Of a DNA stretch of 47,505 nt, positions 14,632 through 23,870 are shown piece after piece. The stretch's first letter is position 1. Each line of letters begins with the position of its first letter. Source of the DNA: Paludibacteraceae bacterium (GTDB lineage Bacteria > Bacteroidota > Bacteroidia > Bacteroidales > Paludibacteraceae); the NCBI GenBank assembly GCA_028694915.1, contig JAQVJY010000012.1, forward strand, positions 1 through 47,505, read 5' to 3'. A model generated the notes under the pieces. It worked only from the letters and a program-made list of their open reading frames with translations. It made no database searches and was not told the origin of the DNA. The translations under genes and the position numbers were made by a program.

Positions 14632-17087
14632 AAAATTTAGATTTCAAGACTAAGATTTTACCTAATTTAGGCATCTTGTTTATTTTTATTGTAGCCGCCA
14701 CTATTTACTGCGCTCCAGCATTGGAGGGTAAAATTATTTTTGCTGGCGATAATGTAAATGGTACTGCTGCATCACGTGAAGGCGCTGTTTATCACGAACA
14801 AACTGGCGATTACACCTGGTGGACAGGTTCCATGTTTAGTGGAATGCCCAACTATCAAGTGGGTGGAGGTAGTTACCTTTCAACCAAAATTCTACAACCC
14901 TTCTACAAGTTTTTTCACTGGGGACATCGCAATGCCATTTTTATTGTATTATTTTACCTCATCAGTTTTTTCATACTCCTGCGTTCATTCAAAATTGACA
15001 AATGGATAAGTCTTGCGGGAGCCTTTGCCATCGCCTTTTCGTCGTATTTTTTCATCATTATAGCAGCTTCCCATCATGGGAAATGTACTGCCATCACATG
15101 GATGACTATGGTTCTAGTCGGTTTTCTACTCATGTATCAAAAGAAATATGGCTGGGGCGCCATTTTCACGATGTTCTTTATTCCTATGGGATTTTTTCTA
15201 CATCCCCAAATGGGTTACTACATTTGTATGCTAATCGGAATTTTATTTTTTGCTGAACTCTACACACATATCAAAGAAAAACGTTATAAAGATTTTGCCA
15301 TCGCTACTGTGTTGTTTGCTGTATCATTTGGTGTAGGCATGGGCGTTGGTAGTGCCAACGTATTTGCCAACCAAGAATATGCCGAACAAACCATGCGTGG
15401 AGGACACACTGAGCTTACCAAAGGCGACGATAAACCAAGTGCTGGCAATGGACTTGACTTAGATTATGCCACAGCTTGGAGTTATGGCATTGGAGAAACC
15501 ATGACATTTTTGATTCCTAATTACATGGGAGGTTCTTCGGGCTACAATGTGGGCAAAGAATCAACACTTTATAAAGAATTGGTAGCAAACGGCGTTCCTC
15601 GACCATCGGCTGCTGATTTTTGTAGCGCAGCACCAACCTATTGGGGAACACAGCCTTTCACATCAGGTCCAGTATATATCGGAGCCATTGTTTGTCTGTT
15701 ATTTGTACTTAGTTTGTTAATTGTAAAAGGACCTTACAAATGGGCTTTATTGGTAGCTACGTTATTTTCCATCTTTTTGTCATGGGGACATAACTTTATG
15801 TCGTTGACGGAATTCTTCTTCAACTACTTCCCGATGTACAATAAGTTTAGAGCCGTGGCATCAATTTTAATTGTAGCCGAAATAACTATGCCATTGTTAG
15901 GCTTCTTGGCATTAAAAGAGATAGCTAACAAATCTATTTCAAAAGAAAAATTACTGAAAAATCTTTACATCTCGGCTGGCATTACAGCAGGACTTTGTCT
16001 TATTTTTGCACTCTTCGGCAAAAGTTTATTAGATTTTACCTCGCCGAACGATGTGCAACTCACATCACAACTACCTGACTGGGCTTATAATGCGGTAATA
16101 GCTCAACGTGCATCGATGCTACAAGCTGATGCTTGGCGTTCATTGATATTTATTTTATTGGGCACAGGTTTAATTTATTTGTTTATCCAAGACAAAGTAA
16201 AAGTAATGTGGTTTGGCATCCTCCTTACTGGTTTAATTGTAGCTGACATGTGGCCAGTAAATAAACGTTTTTGTAACGATGACAATTTTGTAGCAGTCAA
16301 AAAACGTGATCAGGCATTTGCCATGCAACCGTATGAAAAACTGCTATTGCAAGATACCACCTATTTCAGAGTACTTAACGTAACTACAAATACATTCAAC
16401 GAAGCGCGCACATCGTATTATTTAAAATCAATTGGAGGTTATTCTGCTGCCAAGTTACGTCGTTATCAAGATTTAATTGATGAGCACATCTCATCTAAAA
16501 ACATGAATATGAGCGTGCTCAACATGTTGAATGCTAAATATATTATTGTACGTGACAATAACGGCGAGATAGTACCACAACAAAATCCTGACGCATTGGG
16601 TAATGCTTGGTTTATCGATTCCTTAGTGGTAGTAAACACGCCAAATGAAGAAAGTGATGCATTGAACACAATCAACGTGAAAAACACCGCCGTGGTTGAT
16701 GCAAAATTCAAATCTTTTGTGGCTGATTTCAAACCAATACAGAGTCCTTCGGCTAATATTCAGCTCACAAAATACACACCAAAATTGCTTGAGTATGAGT
16801 CATCAGCAAAAACACCTGGCATTGTTGTCTTTTCAGAAATCTATTATCCTTATGGATGGAAAGCTTATATTGACGGACAGTTTGTAGAACATTTCCGCGT
16901 GAATTATGTATTACGCGCTCTCAATGTACCTGCAGGCAACCACCATATTCGCTTTGAATTCCAACCTGATAGTGTGGAGAAAGGGAATACATTCTCATTA
17001 ATTTTCATTATCATTATGGGAATAACCATCGTAAGCGTAGTAGGCTACGAAGTATTTAAAGTAGTCAAAAAGAATAAGGAAGCCTAA
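14628..17087 (+). CDS. YfhO-family membrane protein (GT-C-like)
   Basis: The 819-residue protein has a first membrane segment (about 14-30) followed by a large extracytoplasmic loop with AGDN (Asp41) and a SMFSGMPNYQ stretch. About ten more membrane segments follow (to about 545), then a C-terminal extracytoplasmic domain (about 560-780), and a last membrane helix near 790-808. This is the COG4485/YfhO family; in Bacillus, YfhO acts in glycosylation of lipoteichoic acid, using a polyprenyl-phosphate sugar outside the membrane. An acidic residue in the first loop fits a GT-C active site. The coupling to a flippase supports a role in moving or attaching a surface glycan. A strong terminator follows. 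Confidence 0.85.
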   Translation: MKNLDFKTKILPNLGILFIFIVAATIYCAPALEGKIIFAGDNVNGTAASREGAVYHEQTGDYTWWTGSMFSGMPNYQVGGGSYLSTKILQPFYKFFHWGHRNAIFIVLFYLISFFILLRSFKIDKWISLAGAFAIAFSSYFFIIIAASHHGKCTAITWMTMVLVGFLLMYQKKYGWGAIFTMFFIPMGFFLHPQMGYYICMLIGILFFAELYTHIKEKRYKDFAIATVLFAVSFGVGMGVGSANVFANQEYAEQTMRGGHTELTKGDDKPSAGNGLDLDYATAWSYGIGETMTFLIPNYMGGSSGYNVGKESTLYKELVANGVPRPSAADFCSAAPTYWGTQPFTSGPVYIGAIVCLLFVLSLLIVKGPYKWALLVATLFSIFLSWGHNFMSLTEFFFNYFPMYNKFRAVASILIVAEITMPLLGFLALKEIANKSISKEKLLKNLYISAGITAGLCLIFALFGKSLLDFTSPNDVQLTSQLPDWAYNAVIAQRASMLQADAWRSLIFILLGTGLIYLFIQDKVKVMWFGILLTGLIVADMWPVNKRFCNDDNFVAVKKRDQAFAMQPYEKLLLQDTTYFRVLNVTTNTFNEARTSYYLKSIGGYSAAKLRRYQDLIDEHISSKNMNMSVLNMLNAKYIIVRDNNGEIVPQQNPDALGNAWFIDSLVVVNTPNEESDALNTINVKNTAVVDAKFKSFVADFKPIQSPSANIQLTKYTPKLLEYESSAKTPGIVVFSEIYYPYGWKAYIDGQFVEHFRVNYVLRALNVPAGNHHIRFEFQPDSVEKGNTFSLIFIIIMGITIVSVVGYEVFKVVKKNKEA

Positions 17088-17102
17088 ACGGCTACCAACC
17101 AT

Positions 17103-17139
17103 AAAAAAAGCTTGATAAATTACTTATCAAGCTTTTTTT
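17103..17139. terminator. Bidirectional terminator between YfhO and the glycan cluster
   Basis: AAAAAAAGCTTGATAA (17103-17118) pairs with TTATCAAGCTTTTTTT (17124-17139), loop ATTAC. The A-run and T-run flanks let it work on both strands. Confidence 0.92.
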
Positions 17140-17152
17140 ATTAGATAGCACC

Positions 17153-18055
17153 TTAACGTTTACGTTCCCACCGACGGTACCATTTCGCCCACTTTCGAGG
17201 CCAACCCATAACGCGTTGTGGCACTTTGATACACCATCGTACCAATTTATCAAATCGAAACATAAGTCTATCGCCTACTGAGAAAGAAAGTACTTGTACT
17301 CCACGAACAGCATACGATTCACGTATGAGATTATCAATACGCAATTTTTGTTTGCCTGCGCCCTTTTGGATAAATCGTACCACAAATGACGACATGCTAT
17401 AAAAACGCGCCATCCAAGCGTGATAACAAATTGGTTGATTTTGGTGATTATATAAAATGGTAGAAATACCATCTTGATGTTTCTGACTTGGCAAATAATA
17501 GGTTTTAAAATTGTAAGCCAACCAGAAGAAAAATGGATAATACGGTTCGTAATCCAATAACTCAAAGTTATACGTAGACTGAAGCATATCCATCGGGAAT
17601 TTGGCCTTCATCTCCTGTTTTACCGATTCATAATGAAATGATTGAATATCCTTTTTTGAGGTAAATTTTGTACGAATAAGTTCTAAATTGAACACATTAA
17701 AAAATGGATTCGTCACTAAAGGATTACCGGCTCTCGGACAACCGCCGCCACCATCGGGACACCCAGCATTGGCATACCCGTGAATCACCACAAATTCAGC
17801 CAAATCAAGCATGGCTTGTGGGTTTACCACAAAAGCATCTTCGTCGATATTAATCGCAATATCACACTCCAAATCTTGTAACATAGTGTAGAAATAACCA
17901 TCGGCCGTTTGGTCAGTTAATCGTACCGTAGGAATGTTAACGACATTTTCAAACAAGGCTGCTGCTTGGCGATATAACTCCAACGAAAAAGAGCGTGTAA
18001 AAATCTTAATCCGTTTACCGTGAAGTGCTTCACTTAGTTTCAGTTGATGATCCAT
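17153..18055 (-). CDS. Glycosyltransferase-like protein of unassigned family
   Basis: I do not recognise a named family for these 300 residues. Features seen: an N-terminal alpha/beta start (GKRIKIFTRSFSLELYRQ), and AINIDEDAFV (about 67-76), which looks like the DxD metal/nucleotide-sugar site of GT-A enzymes. There is a Gly/Cys-rich block GCPDGGGGCP (98-107) with NPLVTNPFFNVF, then a Phe/Tyr-rich region (PYYPFFFWLAYNFKTYY) and a strongly basic tail. There is no signal peptide or clear membrane helix. It is last in a run of five glycan genes on the same strand, 3 bases after the GT2 stop, so a transferase role in that glycan is likely but inferred. Confidence 0.65.
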   Translation of the reverse strand: MDHQLKLSEALHGKRIKIFTRSFSLELYRQAAALFENVVNIPTVRLTDQTADGYFYTMLQDLECDIAINIDEDAFVVNPQAMLDLAEFVVIHGYANAGCPDGGGGCPRAGNPLVTNPFFNVFNLELIRTKFTSKKDIQSFHYESVKQEMKAKFPMDMLQSTYNFELLDYEPYYPFFFWLAYNFKTYYLPSQKHQDGISTILYNHQNQPICYHAWMARFYSMSSFVVRFIQKGAGKQKLRIDNLIRESYAVRGVQVLSFSVGDRLMFRFDKLVRWCIKVPQRVMGWPRKWAKWYRRWERKR

Positions 18056-18058
18056 ATA

Positions 18059-19066
18059 TTAAACTATTACGTTTGTGTGGCGAATAAGACGAGGTACAAT
18101 CCATGTAGTTAAACCAGGCATAACAAGCAAAAACGTCACCACTACACGCGTTTTAAAGTCGCCTAAATAATGCTTATTTGATTTATAATGAGGAATTAGG
18201 CTACGCATTTGCTGAGACAATTCCATCACCACTTTTTCATCTGGCTTCATGGAATTCAGGCAATAATTAAATACGCCCATCACATACGCTTTTTTGAGAT
18301 AAATAAAATCTAATTCCGATTGATAGGATTCATAAAGCTGGTTAGCTTTAGCAAATTCAATGAGGCGACTAAATACCGCCAGTTTTTGTTGATAACGCGT
18401 TGCGTTGCGTATTTGACTTAACGAATTGGGATGAATGATATAATGGTACAAAGGTTTATCGATATGCGCAAAACTTGTAGTCAACAACATACAACAAGCA
18501 ATAAAATAACTATCCTCGGCACTTCTTTCGGGAGGAAACGAAATACCATGCTCCACAAGAAATGAGCGACGGTAGATAAATGTCCACAAATAAGCAACAT
18601 AATGCGTCAAAAAGAACGCACGTGATTCAGGAGTTAGTGTACCAGCAGGAAGCTGTGGATTGCACAATGTTCGTGGATTTTGATTCGTGACTTCGAGCCA
18701 AGCATCACAACAAGCCACTTCAGCATTATAAGCAGTTGCAGCACTATATAATTCTTCATACATGGTTTCCTCTACCCAATCGTCACTATCGAGAAAAGCC
18801 ACGTATTCACCTTTAGCCAGTTGAATCCCGACATTACGCGCTTCGCCAGGACCGCTATTTTGCGGAGTAGCTGCAAAATGAAACATCGCTTTACGATGAT
18901 GATTAGCTAACAACGCTTTCACAAGCTCCAAACTTTCATCGCCACCATGGTCGTCCACCAAAATTACTTCTAAGTCGGCCAAGGTTTGCGACAATAGCGA
19001 TTCTACGCAACGCACAATGGTGGCTGCTGCACGATATACAGGTATTATGACGGATACTTTAGGCAT
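18059..19066 (-). CDS. Glycosyltransferase family 2
   Basis: The 335 residues start MPKVSVIIPVYRAAATI and continue with VDDHGGDES, NSGPGEARNVGI and AFLDSDDWVE (the DxD site, about 91-100), an unmistakable GT2 domain. The C-terminal third is less conserved, as in CpsJ/EpsJ-type enzymes. It is cytosolic and probably membrane-associated; donor and acceptor are unknown. The gene overlaps the upstream GT4 gene by 8 bases, showing tight coupling in the cluster. Confidence 0.92.
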   Translation of the reverse strand: MPKVSVIIPVYRAAATIVRCVESLLSQTLADLEVILVDDHGGDESLELVKALLANHHRKAMFHFAATPQNSGPGEARNVGIQLAKGEYVAFLDSDDWVEETMYEELYSAATAYNAEVACCDAWLEVTNQNPRTLCNPQLPAGTLTPESRAFFLTHYVAYLWTFIYRRSFLVEHGISFPPERSAEDSYFIACCMLLTTSFAHIDKPLYHYIIHPNSLSQIRNATRYQQKLAVFSRLIEFAKANQLYESYQSELDFIYLKKAYVMGVFNYCLNSMKPDEKVVMELSQQMRSLIPHYKSNKHYLGDFKTRVVVTFLLVMPGLTTWIVPRLIRHTNVIV

Positions 19067-20249
19067 GATTCATTAATTCTTGGAAAAGTGAAAACCATTT
19101 GTCTGTAATCGGTTTCGAAGCAAATCGTTGGCAGTCTTTTAATCCATGTTGAGCCATAGAAACACGTAAATCTGTATGACGCATTAAATGCGCTAACTGA
19201 TATGCATAAGCTTGAATATCGCCATCGGTAATTACATAGCCATTTTTACCATCCATAATGATATCCGTTAACGAAGCATAACTCTTAAAGGCAATAGGCA
19301 CAACGCCCATCTGTTGAGCTTCGGTGAGCGTAATTCCAAATCCTTCGTGAGCTGATGTCATCATAAATATCGCAGCTTTACTATAAAACGGAATCACCTC
19401 TTTTTGAACACCTTCAAACACCACATTCGGAAGATGCCATTGCTCCACTAATGATTGATAATAATGCAAATCTGGACCATCGCCCACAATTCGTAAGGTC
19501 CATTCCGTGAACTCGCCTGAAGCATGAATTAATTGCCAAATTTGCAACGCTCTGGAAAGTCTTTTGGAAGATTCATCCAAGCGAGAAACTATAAGAACCT
19601 CTTTAGCTTTGGCCAACAACAGTTTTTCATCTATACTTTCTGGAAATGACAGCATATTTGGAATAGCCACCAATTTAGAATCAGGCCGTACACCTGCCAA
19701 ATCAGCAAACGGTGCTATGTATTTCGACGATAACACCACCACTTTATCAGCATTTTGATAGAGCTGTCGGTATTTTGTTCTGAGTAATCGTTTTTTGATA
19801 CGTTTAGTCAATCGGAGATTTGCAAGGAAAGAGCGCGTGAATTCTAAAATACCAACATATTGACGATTGGTCTGTAGAGGTGTTACCACTAATTCGTAAC
19901 CTGGCATCACATGATAACAGGCGATAATACGCGTAGATGTGTTACGTGTGGCAGCATACATGGCTGGTAGTAACAAACGAATATAGGCTTTCGATCCCAA
20001 ATTACTAATGACCATATCAAATGCTTGCTGATTGAGTAAATCTAAAAGCATTTCCACCTCTCTTCCAACCGCCAACTGCACTTTAGTATCAAAATGCGTC
20101 AATGGTAAAAGAGGTTCTTTATGCACGTATGCCAAGCTACAAGATACATCGCCACGTGCCATGATTTCTTGAGTTAGCACATGCGTAATACGCCCAACAC
20201 CACCTTGATTCGGACTTATTTCGTTTTCAGTGATAAAAAGTATTTTCAT
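19059..20249 (-). CDS. Glycosyltransferase family 4
   Basis: The 396 residues run from MKILFITENEISPNQGGVGR to LFQELMNHA. The GT-B fold has a Gly-rich N-terminal loop (GGVGRITH), a second-domain start VLIVSRLDESSKRLSRAL, and the nucleotide-sugar motif SAHEGFGITLTEAQQMGVVPIAF (EX7E, Glu-rich loop). This is a retaining GT4 of surface-glycan type. An earlier in-frame start codon 35 codons upstream would overlap the pyruvyl transferase gene; ATG 20249 gives the standard start and a 10-base gap. Sugar specificity is unknown. Confidence 0.9.
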   Translation of the reverse strand: MKILFITENEISPNQGGVGRITHVLTQEIMARGDVSCSLAYVHKEPLLPLTHFDTKVQLAVGREVEMLLDLLNQQAFDMVISNLGSKAYIRLLLPAMYAATRNTSTRIIACYHVMPGYELVVTPLQTNRQYVGILEFTRSFLANLRLTKRIKKRLLRTKYRQLYQNADKVVVLSSKYIAPFADLAGVRPDSKLVAIPNMLSFPESIDEKLLLAKAKEVLIVSRLDESSKRLSRALQIWQLIHASGEFTEWTLRIVGDGPDLHYYQSLVEQWHLPNVVFEGVQKEVIPFYSKAAIFMMTSAHEGFGITLTEAQQMGVVPIAFKSYASLTDIIMDGKNGYVITDGDIQAYAYQLAHLMRHTDLRVSMAQHGLKDCQRFASKPITDKWFSLFQELMNHA

Positions 20250-20259
20250 AAAAAAACGA

Positions 20260-21348
20260 TTAAGACAATGCGTTGGTAATAAACTGTAAAGATTCCTGTT
20301 TACGTTGGTCAAGCAATTCATCCACACGTAACCAATCACACGTATCCATATCAAAATGAGTACCTTTAATTCGATTCAACAGCTGCACATCACTCAAAAG
20401 TGATGTCAAGCGGTTATCGCCACCATTATGCGACAAAATAGCCGTAAATGGTCGGTGAAAAATAAGTGAAAACGCCGTTCCGTGAAACGAGCTAGTCACT
20501 ACATATTCAGCAGTCATAAAATAGCCTAAAAACTCTTCGGGTGAAGCATATTCACGTCTTTCAGAAGAATTGCGCCAAGAAACAATACCGCATAATTCAA
20601 TCACCTCACATCCCAGTTTTTTGGCCATCGCATGTGCTTCACGCAACACTTCCGAACGCCCATTTAAAGCATAAGCCAGCACAAAACGTTTAGAAGATGG
20701 TGCTACGGCAATTTTAGTATAATCAGCAGCAGTAAGCAATAACGTTGGATCTAACACACAAGTTAGTTTTTTAGTGGTTAAAGGCTGCAACAAGTCAACT
20801 AATTGCTTCTCGCGCACACTCACCGATGAAAAATTGTCCAATGCTTTCCTGCAAAAATCCTCACACTCTGAAGCAAAACCACTCGTAGATAAACTAGCAG
20901 CATACGCCATTTTACGAGCATCATCTCTCACCTTAAAATTGCCCCAATACACGGAATCGAATCCACTAATTTTATCGTAATTCCAAACTTGATCACTACC
21001 AATATAATACATATCATAGTGTAATTCAGTCTCAAATGGTTGTGTATAACGTTGCTTGGACAATTGTAATTTTGAAGTTACAAATTGATGAAACACCGTG
21101 CGACGACGACGGCGATTACCCTCTTTGTATAACGTAAGTAAAAACAGTACTATGACTTTTAGTTTTCTCACAAAAGGTTCATGCGCCAATGGAGGAAAAA
21201 AGCGATAAGACTTAGCAATAGCAGGAGCATAATAATCCACTACCTCCACGTCGTGCCCCAACTGCTTTAAAACTTCTTGCGAAGCATATGTTTGCAGCAC
21301 CGCGCCATAATTCTGCGCCTTATGATATGTTAAGATTCCTATTTTCAT
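20260..21348 (-). CDS. Polysaccharide pyruvyl transferase family protein
   Basis: The 362 residues begin MKIGILTYHKAQNYGAVLQTYAS. They contain YIGSDQVWNYDKISGFDSVYW-type blocks (GSDQVWN), VLDPTLLL, and the late SSFHGTAFSLIFHRPF loop, all marks of the PS_pyruv_trans family (CsaB/WcaK). The family puts pyruvate ketals on surface sugars, though some members have other roles. The ATG at 21348 was chosen over a TTG two codons earlier; it overlaps the upstream stop as ATGA, so translation is coupled to the FrhB-like gene, a common partner of this family. Confidence 0.9.
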   Translation of the reverse strand: MKIGILTYHKAQNYGAVLQTYASQEVLKQLGHDVEVVDYYAPAIAKSYRFFPPLAHEPFVRKLKVIVLFLLTLYKEGNRRRRRTVFHQFVTSKLQLSKQRYTQPFETELHYDMYYIGSDQVWNYDKISGFDSVYWGNFKVRDDARKMAYAASLSTSGFASECEDFCRKALDNFSSVSVREKQLVDLLQPLTTKKLTCVLDPTLLLTAADYTKIAVAPSSKRFVLAYALNGRSEVLREAHAMAKKLGCEVIELCGIVSWRNSSERREYASPEEFLGYFMTAEYVVTSSFHGTAFSLIFHRPFTAILSHNGGDNRLTSLLSDVQLLNRIKGTHFDMDTCDWLRVDELLDQRKQESLQFITNALS

Positions 21349-22517
21349 GTCCAATGAATCAGTTTTGCAATACGATGTTTAACACGTTGCAACATATTCT
21401 TTTTAGTAAATTGTTCTACCACTTTTGAGAAATCGTTTGTTGCGTGTAAAGCATCAAAAAACTCTTGGCGTGCAGGTTTTGTGGGCGATGGCACTAAGAA
21501 ATAAGGATTACCAGCATAAATATCGGCAGGTTTTACCTCAATTAATTGCAAAGGATTCAATTGTTTCATAACTTCCTGACCTTTATCCGTATGTACAAAC
21601 ACCGCACTGACTCCTTTTTCATCATCCAACTCAGGATGAATGCGCTGAATTCCCCAAAAGTCGCCTATACTTAAATCACTACCACTCTTATGATCTTTAA
21701 AAGGGCACTCTCCACAGATAGGACGATTGGCCAAGCCACTCAAAAATGCTTTCATGTAGAGATTGTCACCCGTTTTTTCTGCCAACGTAAATGATTTTCC
21801 GGAAGGCTGTAACGTTCCACCAATTTTTACACCATTGTAACGCCAACCTATCTGTTTATCTCTAAATTTAATCTCTTTAATAGTTGCTTTATCACCATTC
21901 ACACTAAGACGCTGTGTGAGTTCTGCTAAATAATGCTGCCACACAAAAGGACTTGGCACACCGTAACAGAAAATATCAACACAAATAAGCGTATCATAAG
22001 GGCGTCGTATATAGTTTTTAAGTCCCGCCACTTGGCAATGCGTTCCTACAAATAAAACCCATTTACCAGCTTTCAAATGCTGCTTGATTTCCACAAAAGT
22101 GGTATTCAACTCACTCTGTAAATACTTGGTACCTCGTACTAACTCCAACTGAGCTTCATCCATGGCGGCCGCATGCGATACACTCCAATCAGCGTTATAT
22201 TTAGCGGCAAAGACGATTCCCTGTTGCGCTAAAACAAATTTGGCTAGCAACATAAACATGCCACCCGATGTGCTATTTGCGAGCGTATCAGCGTCGCCAT
22301 GTCTAACAGCGTATGCAGCTAAAGGCTTCTGTTGACCAATGGGAGATAAAACGGGGCAAACTTTGTCGCACAAGCCACAATCGATACAACGTGATTCATC
22401 AACCTTAGGGTACAGAAAAGCCTCTTCATCCGCCACCATTGCTATGCAATGCTGAGGACAAATATGCTCACAAGCTGTACAACCGCTACATTGTCGTTTA
22501 TCAACAATTTGAATCAT
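21345..22517 (-). CDS. FrhB-like Fe-S protein (coenzyme F420 hydrogenase/dehydrogenase beta-subunit family)
   Basis: The 390 residues start with a ferredoxin-like part holding two 4Fe-4S motifs: Cys10-13-16-20 (CSGCTACEHICP) and Cys44-47-50-54 (CIDCGLCDKVCP). The FrhB N- and C-terminal domains follow, with GGMFMLLAKFVL, GTKYLQSE, GTHCQVAGLKNYI, CGECPFKDHKSGSDLSIGDFWG. In glycan clusters of Bacteroidota such proteins accompany polysaccharide pyruvyl transferases; they are presumed flavin-dependent redox enzymes acting on a sugar or its modification, without proven chemistry. It is the first gene of a five-gene minus-strand operon with a well-formed promoter upstream. Confidence 0.9.
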   Translation of the reverse strand: MIQIVDKRQCSGCTACEHICPQHCIAMVADEEAFLYPKVDESRCIDCGLCDKVCPVLSPIGQQKPLAAYAVRHGDADTLANSTSGGMFMLLAKFVLAQQGIVFAAKYNADWSVSHAAAMDEAQLELVRGTKYLQSELNTTFVEIKQHLKAGKWVLFVGTHCQVAGLKNYIRRPYDTLICVDIFCYGVPSPFVWQHYLAELTQRLSVNGDKATIKEIKFRDKQIGWRYNGVKIGGTLQPSGKSFTLAEKTGDNLYMKAFLSGLANRPICGECPFKDHKSGSDLSIGDFWGIQRIHPELDDEKGVSAVFVHTDKGQEVMKQLNPLQLIEVKPADIYAGNPYFLVPSPTKPARQEFFDALHATNDFSKVVEQFTKKNMLQRVKHRIAKLIHWT

Positions 22518-22544
22518 GAAATTGGCTTCTGATGTTACGTATCA

Positions 22545-22574
22545 CAAAAGTACAAAAAAGCACTAGATGACAAA
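22545..22574 (-). promoter_or_regulatory. Promoter of the five-gene glycan operon
   Basis: The minus strand reads TTTG (22571-22574), an 18-base spacer, then TACTTTTG (22545-22552), an exact TAnnTTTG match. The leader to the ATG at 22517 is about 24 bases. Confidence 0.75.
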
Positions 22575-22615
22575 CACAAAAAGGTATATAAATCAGTATA
22601 AATCTATTTTTTTTG

Positions 22616-22623
22616 TACCTTTG
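22616..22623 (+). promoter_or_regulatory. Promoter -7 box of the divergent GT4 gene
   Basis: TACCTTTG is an exact TAnnTTTG match. It lies inside a possible longer reading frame starting with TTG at 22613, which supports ATG 22640 as the true start (leader about 12 bases). Confidence 0.7.
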
Positions 22624-22639
22624 TTCAAATTTTGATTTT

Positions 22640-23758
22640 ATGAAGATTATTATCGTCGGCACCGCCTATCCTTATCGTGGAGGTTTAGCCACTTTTAACG
22701 AACGTCTAGCACATCAATTCCAGGCAGAAGGTCATGATGTGGAAATTATGACGTTTACATTACAATATCCAGGATTCCTTTTCCCTGGCAAAACACAATT
22801 CTCCGAAGATGAAGCTCCTGATACATTGGAAATTTCACAACAAATAAATTCGATTAATCCGTTGAATTGGATAAAAGTGGGAAAATCTATCCGTTCAAAA
22901 AAACCTGATTTAGTGATTTTTGCCTATTGGATGTCGTTTATAGCGCCTTGTTTTGGTAGCATCGCCCATATCATCAAGAAAGATAAAAACATAAAATGTG
23001 TAGCACTTGTTCACAACATGCTACCTCACGAACCAAGTTTGTTAGACAAACTATTACCACCTTATTTTGTGGCCTCAATGGATGAATTTGTAGCACTCTC
23101 CCGCTCGGTGGTTACTGATATAGAAAAAATAGACAGAAAACAGAAGCCCAAACGTTTTTCACCACATCCCATTTATGATCATTACGGCGATTTACTTCCA
23201 AAAAAACAAGCCGCCACACAATTAAAATTGGATTCGAATATTCCTTATCTCCTCTTTTTTGGGTTTATTCGGTCCTACAAAGGGTTAGATTTATTATTAG
23301 AAGCTTTGGCTGACGAACGTTTAAAAACATGGAATGCCAAACTCATTGTGGCAGGGGAATTTTACGAAGATAGCAAATCTTACATGGATACTATTGAGCG
23401 TTTACAGTTACAAGATCGCGTCATTTTACATACATCGTTTATTCCCAACAACGAAGTTAATCTCTTTTTCAGTATAGCTGATTTGATTGTACAACCCTAC
23501 AAAACGGCCACACAAAGTGGTGTTACTCAAATTGCTTATCACTTCGAAAAACCGATGCTTGTAACCAACGTCGGTGGACTAGCCGAAATAGTACCACACG
23601 GCAAAGCTGGTTATGTGGCAGAACCAAATGTCACTGCCATTGCAGATGCGCTAGTCGAGTTCTATCAAAATCCATCTACATTTGAGGAAGGTATTAAAGC
23701 AGAAAAACAAAAATATGCTTGGGATAAATTAACAAAAACAATATTCCATATCTCCTAA
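22640..23758 (+). CDS. Glycosyltransferase family 4
   Basis: The 372 residues begin MKIIIVGTAYPYRGGLATFNERL, a GT-B start with a Gly-rich loop. Further on are HNMLPHEPS, LLFFGFIRSYKGLDLLLEAL (start of the second domain), HTSFIPNNEVNLFFSIADLIVQPY and the late loop QSGVTQIAYHFEKPMLVTNVGGLAEIV. The usual EX7E loop is replaced by a TQSGV-type loop seen in a subset of GT4 enzymes. It is monocistronic: own promoter, terminator about 60 bases after the stop, divergent from the glycan operon, which may share function. Confidence 0.88.
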   Translation: MKIIIVGTAYPYRGGLATFNERLAHQFQAEGHDVEIMTFTLQYPGFLFPGKTQFSEDEAPDTLEISQQINSINPLNWIKVGKSIRSKKPDLVIFAYWMSFIAPCFGSIAHIIKKDKNIKCVALVHNMLPHEPSLLDKLLPPYFVASMDEFVALSRSVVTDIEKIDRKQKPKRFSPHPIYDHYGDLLPKKQAATQLKLDSNIPYLLFFGFIRSYKGLDLLLEALADERLKTWNAKLIVAGEFYEDSKSYMDTIERLQLQDRVILHTSFIPNNEVNLFFSIADLIVQPYKTATQSGVTQIAYHFEKPMLVTNVGGLAEIVPHGKAGYVAEPNVTAIADALVEFYQNPSTFEEGIKAEKQKYAWDKLTKTIFHIS

Positions 23759-23817
23759 AAAAGTGGGACTCATTTGCCGTAGATTAACTAGCAAACACTT
23801 CTATTTTAAATATTTAT

Positions 23818-23860
23818 AATAAGGTTTTATTCAAAAAAGTTGGATAAAACCTTATTTTTT
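23818..23860 (+). terminator. Terminator of the GT4 gene
   Basis: AATAAGGTTTTAT (23818-23830) pairs with ATAAAACCTTATT (23844-23856), followed by TTTT. Its loop carries the -33 element of the next promoter. Confidence 0.85.
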
Positions 23861-23870
23861 ATTATCTTTG
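23840..23870 (+). promoter_or_regulatory. Promoter of otsAB
   Basis: TTG at 23840-23842, a 20-base spacer and TATCTTTG at 23863-23870 (exact TAnnTTTG) form a good Bacteroidota promoter inside and just after the previous terminator. Confidence 0.75.

Noticed and set aside
20250-20354. 35-codon N-terminal extension of the GT4 gene at 19059
   Set aside because: It overlaps the pyruvyl transferase gene out of frame, and the GT4 domain starts normally at ATG 20249.
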